This document shows positions 50,287 to 59,676 of a stretch of 64,000 nt of DNA, piece after piece. Under the pieces are notes generated by a model. The model saw only the letters and a program-made list of their open reading frames with translations. It was not told where the DNA came from and searched no databases. The position numbers and the translations under genes were made by a program. Every line of letters starts with the position of its first letter. Within the stretch, counting starts at the first letter, position 1. Location of the stretch: contig NZ_FOWQ01000008.1 of the NCBI RefSeq assembly GCF_900115505.1, positions 212,971 to 276,970 on the forward strand. The letters run 5' to 3'. The DNA comes from Geodermatophilus dictyosporus. Its GTDB lineage: Bacteria; Actinomycetota; Actinomycetes; Mycobacteriales; Geodermatophilaceae.

Positions 50287-51728
50287 AGTCGCTCCTCCGC
50301 CCGGATCTCCGGCTTCCGGCCGGTGGCGACGAGGAACGCCATCAGCCCGAGGCCCACGAGCAGCCAGACGAAGCCCAGCCGCTGGGCGGTCACCTGGGCG
50401 TTGATGACCACGTAGACCAGGATCGCGAACCCCAGGACGGGCACCGCGAGGTGCAGCCACCAGTTCCGGCTCTTCCGCCGCACCACGTAGTGGACGACGA
50501 CGGACACGTGCAGCAGCAGGAACGCGGAGAGGGCGCCGAAGTTCACCAGCGTGGACAGCAGCGTGATGCCGTCCTCGCGGGTGGTCATGTACCAGCCGAG
50601 CACGAGGGAGACGGCCGCCACCAGCAGCGTCGCGTTGACCGGCACCCGGCGGGTCGGGTGCACCTGCCGGAGGAAGCCGGGCAGCTGCCGGTCGCGGGCC
50701 ATCGCGAACAGCAGCCGCGAGGTGGCCGCCTGGGCGACGAGGGAGTTGGCGAAGCCCCAGGCGACCGCCGTCGCCACCGCGGTGAGCGTGCTCAGCCAGG
50801 CGCCGCCGGCCACCGCGGCGGCGTCGTAGAAGGCGGTGCCGGCCGCGTCGCCCTCGGCGATGAGGGTGTCCGGGTCGGGCACGAGCAGCGCGGCGACCCA
50901 GGTCTGCACGATGAACAGCGTCCCGGCCAGTGCCAGCGCGGCGATCATCGCCTTGCCGATCGAGCGGGCCGAGTCGCGGTTCTCCTCGGCGAGGGTGGAG
51001 ATGCCGTCGAAGCCCAGGAAGCTCAGCACCGCGACCGACACGGCCCCGAAGACCAGCCCCAGCGAGAACGTGTCCGCGTTGTAGATCGGTGAGAAGTCGA
51101 AGCCGCGGCCCTCGCCGGAGGCCAGCGCGACGACCCCGATGACCAGGAAGACCGCGAGCACGATCAGCTCGCCGACGAGCATGATCTTGTTGACCCGCGC
51201 GGTGAACTCGATGCCGAAGTAGTTGACCACGGTGTTGAGGACGACGAAGCCGATCAGCCAGACCAGCACCGGCACCGAGGGGATGATCGAGTTCATCGCG
51301 ATGGCGGCGATGAGGTAGAGCAGCGCGGGGACGAGCACGTAGTCGAGCAGGATCATCCAGCCGGCGATGAAGCCGACCGGCTGGGCGATGCCGCGCCCGG
51401 CGTAGGTGTAGACCGAGCCGGCCATCGGGAAGGCCCGCGACATCTGGGAGTACGACGCGGCGGTGAAGGCCATGGCCAGGCCGCCGATCGCGTAGGCGAG
51501 GGCGACCATGCCGCCGCTGGCCTGGAAGACGCCGCCGAAGATGCCGAACGGCGCGATCGGGACCATGAAGACCAGGCCGTAGACCAGCAGGTCGGTGAAG
51601 CTCAGCGAGCGCTTGAGCTCCTGGCGGTAGCCGAACTCCTCGACGCCGGCGGCGCCGGCCGCGGGGACCGCGCCGGCACCGGAGCTCCCGGTGGCGGGCG
51701 AGGACTGGGTGGTGCGGGGGTCGCTCAC
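50283..51728 (-). CDS. APC family permease, amide/amino acid importer
   Basis: 481-residue twelve-helix transporter (GYRQELKRSLSFTDLLVYG, FGIFGGVFQASGGMVALAYA, PMAGSVYTYAGRGIAQPVGF, FLGFDGISTLAEENRDSARS, RLLFAMARDRQLPGF). The N-terminal ~40 residues are Ala/Pro/Gly-rich and cytosolic. Placed before FmdA, it probably imports an amide, urea-like compound or amino acid. GTG 51728 has a GAGGAGGAG site upstream. 77 bp separate it from the AmiC-like gene upstream on the same strand. Confidence 0.9.
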   Translation of the reverse strand: MSDPRTTQSSPATGSSGAGAVPAAGAAGVEEFGYRQELKRSLSFTDLLVYGLVFMVPIAPFGIFGGVFQASGGMVALAYAIGGLAMAFTAASYSQMSRAFPMAGSVYTYAGRGIAQPVGFIAGWMILLDYVLVPALLYLIAAIAMNSIIPSVPVLVWLIGFVVLNTVVNYFGIEFTARVNKIMLVGELIVLAVFLVIGVVALASGEGRGFDFSPIYNADTFSLGLVFGAVSVAVLSFLGFDGISTLAEENRDSARSIGKAMIAALALAGTLFIVQTWVAALLVPDPDTLIAEGDAAGTAFYDAAAVAGGAWLSTLTAVATAVAWGFANSLVAQAATSRLLFAMARDRQLPGFLRQVHPTRRVPVNATLLVAAVSLVLGWYMTTREDGITLLSTLVNFGALSAFLLLHVSVVVHYVVRRKSRNWWLHLAVPVLGFAILVYVVINAQVTAQRLGFVWLLVGLGLMAFLVATGRKPEIRAEERL

Positions 51729-51805
51729 GACTCCTCCTCTCGGCCGGCTCGCTCGCCGGACGCGGGGAGGGTAGGCCGAGATCCTTCCAAGCGGAAACAC
51801 CGGGG

Positions 51806-52858
51806 TCAGGCCGGGGGACCGACCTCCCGGAAGACCAGCCCGTCGGCGCGGGCCAGCCGGACCCGCGGCGGCCGGGGCCGGGTCGCCGTCCGGTCGTCGA
51901 GCAGGCCGGCCGCGGCGCGGATGCCGTCGTGGACGCCCCGGGCGTAGGCGCACACGACCGGCGCGTCCGGCCCGGCGTGCGCGGCCAGCCGCTCCTGCAG
52001 AGCGAGCTGGCCCTCGTCGGTGGCGTCGGCCGCGGCGGCGGCGGCGGCGGCGAAGGAGGGCATGCAGGCGTAGAGCTCGCCGGTGTCGTCCCCGCCGATC
52101 GCGTAGAGGCCGTTCTCCTCCAGCGCCCCGGACAGGCGCACGACGCGGCGGCCGAGGCCCGCACGGCCGAACGCGCGGTTGAAGGTCACCAGGTCGCGGC
52201 CGACCAGGCTGAGCAGGACGGCGTCGGCACCGCTCCGGCGCACCAGGTCCAGCGCGGGGCCGGGGTCGGCCGGGCCGAAGGGGACCAGCAGCTCGCCGAC
52301 GACGTCGGCACCGAGGTCGCGCAGCACGGCGCGGGCGGCGCGGTGCACCGCCTGCGGCCACACGTAGTCGGTGCCCAGCAGCACCCAGCGCCGCGCGCGC
52401 CGGTGCCGGACCAGCCAGGCGAGCGCGGCGGCGTGCTGGGCCAGCGGCGAGGAGCCGATGCGCAGCGCCCCGCGGGTGACGCGGCCGCCCTCGTGCGGCG
52501 GGGTGAAGACGTAGGGGGTGCGGCCGGCGAGGACGCGGGCGACGGCGTGGGAGACGTCGCTGGTGGAGAAGCCGACGACGACGTCCAGCGCGCCCGCGGC
52601 CTGCAGCGCGGCGACGTCGGCACCCACCTCGGCGGGACGGCGCCCGGCGTCCACGGTGACCAGCTCGACCGCACGGCCGCGGACCCCGCCGGCCTCGGTG
52701 AGCTCGCCGGCGGCCAGGGTGGCCAGCCCCAGTGCCGAGGGCGCGGTCATCGCCAGCGGGCCCGACAGCGGCACCGCCAGCCCCACCCGGACGACGCCCG
52801 GGGCGCGGCCGGTGACGGCGGCCTCCCACGCGTCCATCGGGACGGTCCAGCGCGGCAC
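51806..52858 (-). CDS. AmiC/FmdD-like binding protein without signal peptide
   Basis: 350-residue type-1 periplasmic-binding fold (Peripla_BP_6): VRVGLAVPLSGPLAMTAPSAL, VELVTVDAGRRPAEVGADVAAL, VVVGFSTSDVSHAVARVL, PPHEGGRV, WVLLGTDYVWPQAVHRAARAVLRDL and LSLVGRDLVTFNRAFG. Secreted homologues have a signal peptide; here residues 1-20 (PRWTVPMDAWEAAVTG) lack one, so it is likely cytosolic, as in AmiC, the amide sensor of the Pseudomonas amidase operon. It could inhibit or activate a regulator. ATG 52858 is 20 bp from a divergent MarR gene and upstream of the permease and amidase. Confidence 0.8.
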   Translation of the reverse strand: MPRWTVPMDAWEAAVTGRAPGVVRVGLAVPLSGPLAMTAPSALGLATLAAGELTEAGGVRGRAVELVTVDAGRRPAEVGADVAALQAAGALDVVVGFSTSDVSHAVARVLAGRTPYVFTPPHEGGRVTRGALRIGSSPLAQHAAALAWLVRHRRARRWVLLGTDYVWPQAVHRAARAVLRDLGADVVGELLVPFGPADPGPALDLVRRSGADAVLLSLVGRDLVTFNRAFGRAGLGRRVVRLSGALEENGLYAIGGDDTGELYACMPSFAAAAAAAADATDEGQLALQERLAAHAGPDAPVVCAYARGVHDGIRAAAGLLDDRTATRPRPPRVRLARADGLVFREVGPPA

Positions 52859-52878
52859 GGACTGAGTATGGTGCGCTC

Positions 52879-53322
52879 ATGTCGGTCGAGCAGCAGGCCG
52901 CGGGGGTGGACGGCACGACGTGTCCCCCCTCGCTGGTGGAGCTGCTCACCCTGGTCTCCCGGCGGGTGGCGCGGGGCGTGACCGCGGCGCTGGCCGAGGA
53001 CGGCGCGACCCTCGACACCTACCGGGTGATGCGCGCGCTGGCCTCCGGTCCCGGCCGCTCGATGAGCGAGCTCGGCGCGGTGCTGTGCCTGCCCCCGCCG
53101 ACCGCGACCCGCCTGGTCGACGGCCTGGTCGACGCCGCCCTGGCCTACCGGCTGCCCGACCCCGGCGACGGCCGGCGGGTGCTGGTGCACCTGTCCCCGG
53201 GCGGGCGGCTGCGGCTGGACCGGCTCGAGGCGCTGGTGGTTGCGCACGAGTCCGCGCTGGCGGCCGAGCTGGGCGCCGGGCGGGTGGGCGCGCTCGTCCG
53301 CGCGCTCACCGACCTCGTCTGA
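52879..53322 (+). CDS. MarR family transcriptional regulator
   Basis: 147-residue winged-helix regulator (LVELLTLVSRRVARGVTAAL, LDTYRVMRALASGPGRSMSELGAVLCL, PPTATRLVDGLVDAALAYRLPDPGDGRRVLVHLSPGG, LVVAHESALAAELG). The core HTH is at ~45-75 and the wing at 80-98. ATG 52879 is 20 bp from the AmiC-like gene on the opposite strand, so shared-region control of the amide operon is likely. Its ligand is unknown. It converges closely on the small Cys-rich gene (7 bp). Confidence 0.88.
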   Translation: MSVEQQAAGVDGTTCPPSLVELLTLVSRRVARGVTAALAEDGATLDTYRVMRALASGPGRSMSELGAVLCLPPPTATRLVDGLVDAALAYRLPDPGDGRRVLVHLSPGGRLRLDRLEALVVAHESALAAELGAGRVGALVRALTDLV

Positions 53323-53329
53323 CGACGCC

Positions 53330-53638
53330 TCACTCCGCCGGCGGGAGGACGCGGGGGACGAAGACCTCGTCGATCGGCCGCGGGCCGACGTACTGCCGGC
53401 AGGTGCAGGGCACCCAGGTGTGGCCGGCCCAGCGGCCGCGCTTGTCGTAGGAGTCGCGGCGCAGCTCGGCGTAGCACGTGTTGGTCGCGGTGTCGTGCTG
53501 GCTGAGCGTGTGGCCGCAGCCGCACACCGGCGTCGGGAGGGGCGGCGGCCCGGCGGGGGGGCGCCGGCGGCCGATCCGCCCGGCCACGAAGCCGGCGGCC
53601 AGCAGGACCGCACCGACCACCAGGCTGACTGGTTCCAC
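53330..53638 (-). CDS. Membrane-anchored Cys/His-rich small protein
   Basis: 102 residues. One N-terminal transmembrane helix (VSLVVGAVLLAAGFVAGRIG) followed by a Pro/Arg linker and a C-terminal domain with CGCGHTLSQHD, CYAELRRD and CTCRQYVG. The paired cysteine and histidine positions look like a zinc site facing the cytosol or exterior. The GHTWVPCTCRQY block recurs in uncharacterised actinobacterial proteins. GTG 53638; it converges with the MarR gene. Function unknown. Confidence 0.65.
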   Translation of the reverse strand: MEPVSLVVGAVLLAAGFVAGRIGRRRPPAGPPPLPTPVCGCGHTLSQHDTATNTCYAELRRDSYDKRGRWAGHTWVPCTCRQYVGPRPIDEVFVPRVLPPAE

Positions 53639-53702
53639 CGTCCCTGCTCCTCCCGACGTGCTGCCTCCCGACGGTAACGCCGGGAGGGCGGTGACGGTGC
53701 CT

Positions 53703-53718
53703 GGAGGTGGTCACCTCC
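53703..53718. promoter_or_regulatory. Palindrome GGAGGTG-gt-CACCTCC
   Basis: Perfect 7-bp arms in the gap between the divergent small proteins. The same gap has a 10-bp direct repeat CCTCCCGACG (53649-53658 and 53664-53673), an inverted CGGGAGG (53681-53687) and the palindrome at 53797, vaguely like the three-copy element described at 11101. Confidence 0.4.
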
Positions 53719-53796
53719 GGGGGTGTTCCTCGTCCACCGGTGGTGCTGCCGGACCCCGGGGGCACGGGGAACGCCCGCGGGGAGCGGCGCCCGGGC

Positions 53797-53810
53797 CACC
53801 TGATCAGGTG
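53797..53810. promoter_or_regulatory. Perfect palindrome CACCTGATCAGGTG followed by TTTT
   Basis: 14-base palindrome, then four T, 35 bp before the predicted start of the next gene. The core matches the CACCTGATCG/ATCAGGT half of the three repeat copies. It could be an operator or a small hairpin. Confidence 0.45.
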
Positions 53811-53845
53811 TTTTGACCGGCTGTGACCCGGGGCACACCTGGGTC

Positions 53846-54112
53846 GTGGATGCGTACGCGGTCGGGTTCGCCCGGCCCGACCGGTGGTCCCAGGACCGCC
53901 CGGCCGGAGAGAGCCGCCCCTGGCACGCCGTCGAGGCCCATCGTCCGACCAGCGAGCTCGACGGGGAGGTGGAGCTGGCCGTCTGCGGGGCCATCGTGCA
54001 GGTGTGGGGTTCCCAGCAGTGGGAGCGCGTGGGGACCGGCCGCACCGCCTGCCCCGACTGCCGGCGGCTCAGCGGGCTCGGGCAGACGCCGTCACTGCGC
54101 CGCGCCGGCTGA
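53846..54112 (+). CDS. Small Cys-His protein, unknown
   Basis: 88 residues from GTG 53846 (99 residues if the TTG at 53813 is used). It has H in RPWHAVEAHRP, C in VELAVCGAIV and CPDC near the end (TACPDCRRLS), a His-Cys-CxxC layout common in uncharacterised actinobacterial zinc proteins. No membrane helix. Function unknown; it may belong with the membrane-anchored Cys protein on the other strand. Start chosen because GTG 53846 gives a clean N-terminus; the TTG overlaps a promoter-like TTGACC. Confidence 0.5.
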   Translation: MDAYAVGFARPDRWSQDRPAGESRPWHAVEAHRPTSELDGEVELAVCGAIVQVWGSQQWERVGTGRTACPDCRRLSGLGQTPSLRRAG

Positions 54113-54139
54113 CCGGCACCGGCGGGGGAGCACGGCGGG

Positions 54140-55321
54140 TCAGCGGCGCCGGCCGCTGATCGCCGAGTGGCCGGTGATCTCCCGGCCGATGATGAGCGCC
54201 TGCACGTGGTCGGTGCCCTCGAAGGTGTAGATCGCCTCGATGTCGGCGTGGTGCCGGGCGATGTGGTGCTCGAGCAGGATGCCGTCACCGCCGAAGAGGT
54301 CGCGGGCGTCGGCCACGATCCGCCGGGCGGTCGCGCAGCAGTGCCGCTTGGCCAGCGACGCCATCGCCGCCGTCATCCGGCCGGCGTCGGCCAGGCTGGA
54401 GAGCCGCCAGCACATCAGCTGCATGGTCGTGATCTCGGCGAGCATCGTCGCGAGCTTCTCCTGCACCAGCTGGTAGCCGGCGATCGGCTGGCCGAACTGC
54501 TCGCGCTGCAGGCAGTGCGCCAGGGCCAGCTCGTAGGCCGACGTGGCCACCCCGAGCGCCCGCCAGGCCACGGTGTAGCGGGTGCGGTCGAGCACGGTCG
54601 AGACGTCCTTGAACGACCGGCAGTTCGCCAGCTTGTTCTCGGCCGGGACGCGGGCGCCCTCGAGGGTGATCTCGGCCTGCCACACCGCCCGCAGCGCCGT
54701 CTTGCCGGTCATCACCGTCGCGGTGAACCCGGGGGTGCCCTTGTCGACGACGTACCCGCCGACGGCACCCTCCTCGTCGCGCGCCCAGATGATCACGTGG
54801 TCGGCGATCGTGCCGTTGCCGATCCACTTCTTCTGGCCGTCGAGGACGAAGACGTCGCCGTCGCGGCGGGCGCGGGTCTCCAGGGCGACGGCGTCCGAGC
54901 CGTGCCGCGGCTCGGTCAGGCCGAACGCGCCGATCTTCTCCATCCGGGCCATCGCCGGGAGGTAGCGCTCCTTCTGCTCCTCCGAGCCCAGCATGGCGAT
55001 CGACTGCATCGCCAGGAAGCTGTGCACGCCGTTGAAGGTGCCGACGCTGCCGTCGGCGCGGGCGAGCTCGGCGGCGACCAGACCGGCGGCGACGGCGCTC
55101 ATGCCGGGGGAGCCGTAGCCCTGCACGGTGCCGCCGGCGATGCCCAGCTCCGCGAAGCCGGGCACCAGCTCGAAGGGGAACTCCGCCCGCTCCCAGTAGT
55201 CGTTGATCCGCGGCAGCACCTCGGTGTCGCACCACTTGCGCACCCGGTCGCGGACGGCGACCTCCTCGGGGGTGAGCAGGTCCTCCAGGGCGTAGAAGTC
55301 GGGCGACGACGGCTCGGTCAC
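54140..55321 (-). CDS. Acyl-CoA dehydrogenase (glutaryl-CoA type)
   Basis: 393-residue FAD-dependent acyl-CoA dehydrogenase. Blocks are LLTPEEVAVRDRVRKW, AELGIAGGTVQGYG, AAELARADGSVGTFNGVHS, FGLTEPRHGSDA, VLDGQKKWIGNGTIAD, YTVAWRALGVATSAYE, LQREQFGQPIAGYQLVQEKLA and ARDLFGGDGILLEHHIARHHADIEAIYTFEGT, whose Glu is the base of glutaryl-CoA-like members. Those members decarboxylate as well as dehydrogenate. GTG 55321 was chosen. The partner glutarate or lysine pathway genes are not in the window. It is divergent from glycerate kinase. Confidence 0.88.
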   Translation of the reverse strand: MTEPSSPDFYALEDLLTPEEVAVRDRVRKWCDTEVLPRINDYWERAEFPFELVPGFAELGIAGGTVQGYGSPGMSAVAAGLVAAELARADGSVGTFNGVHSFLAMQSIAMLGSEEQKERYLPAMARMEKIGAFGLTEPRHGSDAVALETRARRDGDVFVLDGQKKWIGNGTIADHVIIWARDEEGAVGGYVVDKGTPGFTATVMTGKTALRAVWQAEITLEGARVPAENKLANCRSFKDVSTVLDRTRYTVAWRALGVATSAYELALAHCLQREQFGQPIAGYQLVQEKLATMLAEITTMQLMCWRLSSLADAGRMTAAMASLAKRHCCATARRIVADARDLFGGDGILLEHHIARHHADIEAIYTFEGTDHVQALIIGREITGHSAISGRRR

Positions 55322-55359
55322 GATCCGACGCTACGCGCGGGTGCGGCATGCTGCCGGTC

Positions 55360-56496
55360 GTGCGGATCGTGATCGCCCCCGACTCCTTCAAGGGCTCCCT
55401 GGCTGCCGCGGACGCCGCTGAGGCGGTCGCCCGCGGCCTGCTCCGCGAGCGCCCCGACGCCGAGGTGCTGCTGCGCCCGATGGCCGACGGCGGGGAGGGC
55501 ACCGTGGCCGCCGCCCTGCGCGCCGGCTACAGCGCGCGGACGGTGACGGTGACCGGCCCCGACGGCCGCCCGGTCGAGGCGGAGTTCGCCGTCGACGGGA
55601 CGACGGCGGTGGTCGAGATGGCCGCGGCCGCCGGGCTGGGGCTGCTCGACGAGCTCGCCCCGACCACGGCCACCACCCGCGGCGTCGGGGAGCTGCTGCT
55701 GGCCGCCCTCGACGAGGGCGCCACCCGCGTCGTCGTCGGCCTCGGCGGCAGCGCCACCACCGACGGCGGCGCCGGCCTGCTCCAGGCCCTCGGTGTCCGG
55801 CTGCTCGACGCCGACGGCGCCGACGTCCCGCCCGGCGGCGCGGGCCTGGCCCGCCTCGACCGCGTCGACGCCGGCTCGGCCGACCCCCGCCTGCGCGACG
55901 TCGAGGTGCAGGTGGCCACCGACGTCGACAACCCGCTGACCGGCCCGGCCGGCGCCGCCGCGGTGTACGGGCCGCAGAAGGGCGCCACGCCCGAGCAGGT
56001 CGCCGAGCTCGACGCCGCGCTGGCCCGCTTCGCCGCCGTCGTCCGGCGCGACCTCGGCGTCGAGCTGGAGGGGATCGCGGCCATGGGCGCGGCCGGCGGC
56101 ACCACGGCCGGGATCGCCGCCGTCCTCACCTCCTCGGTGTCCTCCGGCGCGGAGCTGGTCGCCGACCTCGTCGGGCTGGACGCGGCGCTGGCCGGGGCCG
56201 ACCTGGTGGTCACGGGTGAGGGCAGCCTCGACGCCCAGACGCTGCGCGGCAAGGCGCCCGCCGTCGTCCTCGCCCGGGCCCGCGCGGCCGGCGTCCCGTG
56301 CGTGGGGCTGGCCGGGCGGGTGCAGCTGACCGACGCCGAGCTGCGGGCGGCCGGGTTCGCCGGTGCCGGCGCGCTGGTCGACGTCGAGCCCGACGTCGCC
56401 CGCTGCCTGGCCGAGCCCGCGCCGGTGCTCACCGAGCTCGCCGCGCGGCTGCTGCCGGCGCACCTGCCTCAGCCGCCGAGCAGCCCCCGGGCGTAG
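55360..56496 (+). CDS. Glycerate kinase (GarK/GlxK type)
   Basis: 378-residue glycerate 2-kinase that phosphorylates D-glycerate to 2-phosphoglycerate. Family signatures are RIVIAPDSFKGSLAAADAAEAV, RPMADGGEGTVAAAL, ATTRGVGELLLAALDEGA, VGLGGSATTDGGAGLLQALG, NPLTGPAGAAAVYGPQKGAT and GADLVVTGEGSLDAQTLRGKAP. GTG 55360 was preferred because family members begin at RIVIAPDSF; the ATG at 55348 would add four residues. The last 28 bp overlap the C-terminal end of the convergent DUF664 gene. A role in serine or glyoxylate catabolism is likely. Confidence 0.92.
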   Translation: MRIVIAPDSFKGSLAAADAAEAVARGLLRERPDAEVLLRPMADGGEGTVAAALRAGYSARTVTVTGPDGRPVEAEFAVDGTTAVVEMAAAAGLGLLDELAPTTATTRGVGELLLAALDEGATRVVVGLGGSATTDGGAGLLQALGVRLLDADGADVPPGGAGLARLDRVDAGSADPRLRDVEVQVATDVDNPLTGPAGAAAVYGPQKGATPEQVAELDAALARFAAVVRRDLGVELEGIAAMGAAGGTTAGIAAVLTSSVSSGAELVADLVGLDAALAGADLVVTGEGSLDAQTLRGKAPAVVLARARAAGVPCVGLAGRVQLTDAELRAAGFAGAGALVDVEPDVARCLAEPAPVLTELAARLLPAHLPQPPSSPRA

Positions 56497-56975
56497 GCCG
56501 CCTGGCCGGCGTGCTGCAGGTCGTCGTCGAGGACGCTGACCAGCCGGACGCCGAGGGTGACCGGCGGGTCCCACCGCTCGTCGACGACGCGGTCGAGGTC
56601 GTCGTCGGACAGGCCGCCGAGGAACTCCCGGCTGCGGGCGAGCACCGCGTCGAGGTACTCGACCAGCAGTCCGGCCGACGGCACCCGGACGGCGGCCACC
56701 TCCGCGCTGCTCATCCCGTAGCCGGTCGCGGCGTCGTCGACCAGCAGGGCGAACCGCCCGGCGAAGCCCTGCGCGGTCCACACCTGCCCGCTGCCGGCGA
56801 CCTCGGCGAGGTGGTCGTCCTGCACCCGCAGCGCGTGCCAGACCAGCCAGCCGACGGGGTTGGCGTCGGGGCCGGCCCGCTGCGCCAGCTGCTCGGGGGA
56901 CAGGCCGTCGACGGCGTCGCGGAGGTGCTCGCCGACCTGGGCGTAGGCGTACTGGAGGAGGTCGCTGCTGCGCAT
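56469..56975 (-). CDS. DUF664 (mycothiol-type DinB) protein
   Basis: 168-residue four-helix DinB-fold protein (SDLLQYAYAQVGEHLRDAVDGL, GWLVWHALRVQDDHLAEVAG, DDDLQHAGQAAYARG). Metal-binding histidines at WHALRVQDDH and LQHAGQ are kept. DUF664 proteins include mycothiol-dependent isomerases and transferases. It overlaps the 3' end of glycerate kinase on the opposite strand. Start ATG 56975. Confidence 0.8.
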   Translation of the reverse strand: MRSSDLLQYAYAQVGEHLRDAVDGLSPEQLAQRAGPDANPVGWLVWHALRVQDDHLAEVAGSGQVWTAQGFAGRFALLVDDAATGYGMSSAEVAAVRVPSAGLLVEYLDAVLARSREFLGGLSDDDLDRVVDERWDPPVTLGVRLVSVLDDDLQHAGQAAYARGLLGG

Positions 56976-57070
56976 GCCGCAGCGTTACCCGTCCCGCTCG
57001 CGGGGGACGCCCGGGGCGGGCCGGCGGCGGTAGGTTGCGGTGTCCGCCCGGTGCGTCGAGGGGTCCCGCG

Positions 57071-58102
57071 TTGCCGTTCTTCCTGCTCCGGCTGCTGCGC
57101 ACCGTCCGCGTCCGGCTGAGCGGCTGGCGGCTGCCGCTGGCCGTGGCCGTGCTGGTCTTCCTGACCAGCTGGGGGCTGATGGCGCTGGCGGAGCCGGCCG
57201 GCAGCGAGATCGTCGCCCCGGGCAACTACTGGTGGTACTTCGTCGTCACCGCCGCCACGGTCGGCTACGGCGACTTCTTCCCGGTGTCCGCCGCCGGCCA
57301 CGTCGTCGGCGCCTACGTGATCGTCGGCGGCATCGTCACGCTGACGCTGCTGTTCACCGAGCTGGCCACCGCCCTGCAGACGGTGCGGGGCAGGCGGCTG
57401 AGAGGAGTGGTGGCCCTGGACCTCCGGGACCACGTCGTCGTCCTGGGCTACACGCCCGGGCGGACCGAGCGGATCGTCGCCGAGCTGTGCGTGGAGCCGG
57501 GCACCCGGATCGCGCTGTGCGCCCACGACGACGTGCCGGTCAACCCGATGCCCGAGCAGCAGCAGGTGTCGTTCGTCCGCGGCGACCTCACGCACGCCGA
57601 GGTGATGGCGCGCGCCGGCGTCGACCGCGCGCGCACGGTCGTCGTCGACGGCCGCGACGACAACGAGACGCTGGCCATCGCGGTCGCCGTCGACCACGCC
57701 AACCCGCGGGTGCACCTGGTCGCCGCGGTGCGCGACCTCGGCCGCCGCGAGAGCCTGCGCTACGTCAACCCCGGCGTGCAGGTGGTGCAGTGGCACATGC
57801 CGTTCCTGCTGTCGGAGGAGGCGGCCGACCCGGGGCTGACCCAGGTCTACAACGAGCTGATGACCGCCGGCGGGCACGGCAACACCTACTCGCTGCAGGT
57901 GCCGGCCGGCCCGGCGCGGCGCAGCTACGGCGACTGGCAGACCGAGTTCGGCCGCGAGTTCGGCGCCACCCTGCTCGCCCTGCGCACCGGCGACGGCCTC
58001 GTCGTGAGCCCGCGCTGGGACACCCCGGTCCCCGAGGGTGCGACGCTGTACTACGTCGCCGACGAGCGGCTCGACCCCGCGCGGCTGACCGCCCGCCGCT
58101 GA
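57071..58102 (+). CDS. Potassium channel with RCK/TrkA-N domain
   Basis: 343 residues. Two transmembrane helices (LPLAVAVLVFLTSWGLMAL and YVIVGGIVTLTLLF) flank a pore loop with the K+ selectivity filter TVGYGD in FVVTAATVGYGDFFPVSAAG. A regulator of K+ conductance follows (~115-290) with Rossmann motif HVVVLGYTPGRTERIVAEL and FVRGDLTHAEVMARAGVDRARTVVVDG. Functions as a tetrameric K+ channel gated by ligand or ion binding. The TTG at 57071 was chosen: GAGGGG lies eight bases upstream; an upstream in-frame start at 57035 would add twelve residues. Confidence 0.9.
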   Translation: MPFFLLRLLRTVRVRLSGWRLPLAVAVLVFLTSWGLMALAEPAGSEIVAPGNYWWYFVVTAATVGYGDFFPVSAAGHVVGAYVIVGGIVTLTLLFTELATALQTVRGRRLRGVVALDLRDHVVVLGYTPGRTERIVAELCVEPGTRIALCAHDDVPVNPMPEQQQVSFVRGDLTHAEVMARAGVDRARTVVVDGRDDNETLAIAVAVDHANPRVHLVAAVRDLGRRESLRYVNPGVQVVQWHMPFLLSEEAADPGLTQVYNELMTAGGHGNTYSLQVPAGPARRSYGDWQTEFGREFGATLLALRTGDGLVVSPRWDTPVPEGATLYYVADERLDPARLTARR

Positions 58103-58130
58103 CCCTTCGGGACCGGCTGCGCCCGGGAGG

Positions 58131-59372
<1,242 letters not shown>

Positions 59373-59491
59373 GGGCGGGACAGTACGCCCGGACCCTGGG
59401 CGTCGCCCCCAAGTCGGGCCCTGCCGGCGGTGACGGATCCGCATCGGTCCGGGCATCGGCGCCGGCCGGCCCCGGTCGGGACCGGCCGGCG

Positions 59492-59623
59492 TCAGGCCGG
59501 GTTCGCGGGCTCCTCCGGGTCGCTCTTCGCCTCGAGGTCGGCGGCCGTCTCCTCGGTCTCCATCTCCAGGGCGATGTCGCGCGGCTGCGGGGTCCCCGGG
59601 TCGGGCTGCTGCGGCGTCGTCAT
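59492..59623 (-). CDS. Small acidic protein, 43 residues
   Basis: A 43-residue reading frame ATG 59623 to TGA 59492, rich in Glu/Asp/Pro (DPGTPQPRDIALEMETEE, KSDPEEPANPA). It fills the 304-bp gap between the kinase and the carboxylase. No ribosome site is obvious and no family is recognised. Codon use (G/C third positions, no rare codons) is like its neighbours, which supports it being real. It could also be part of an untranslated spacer. Confidence 0.4.
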   Translation of the reverse strand: MTTPQQPDPGTPQPRDIALEMETEETAADLEAKSDPEEPANPA

Positions 59624-59676
59624 GCCCGACAGCCTGCCCCGGCCCGACCCGGCCCGCTCCCTAGACTCCGGCGACC

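Noticed and set aside
49264..52164. 966-codon reading joining the amidase with upstream sequence
   Set aside because: The upstream part is the shadow of the permease; the amidase starts at 50286, overlapping the permease stop.
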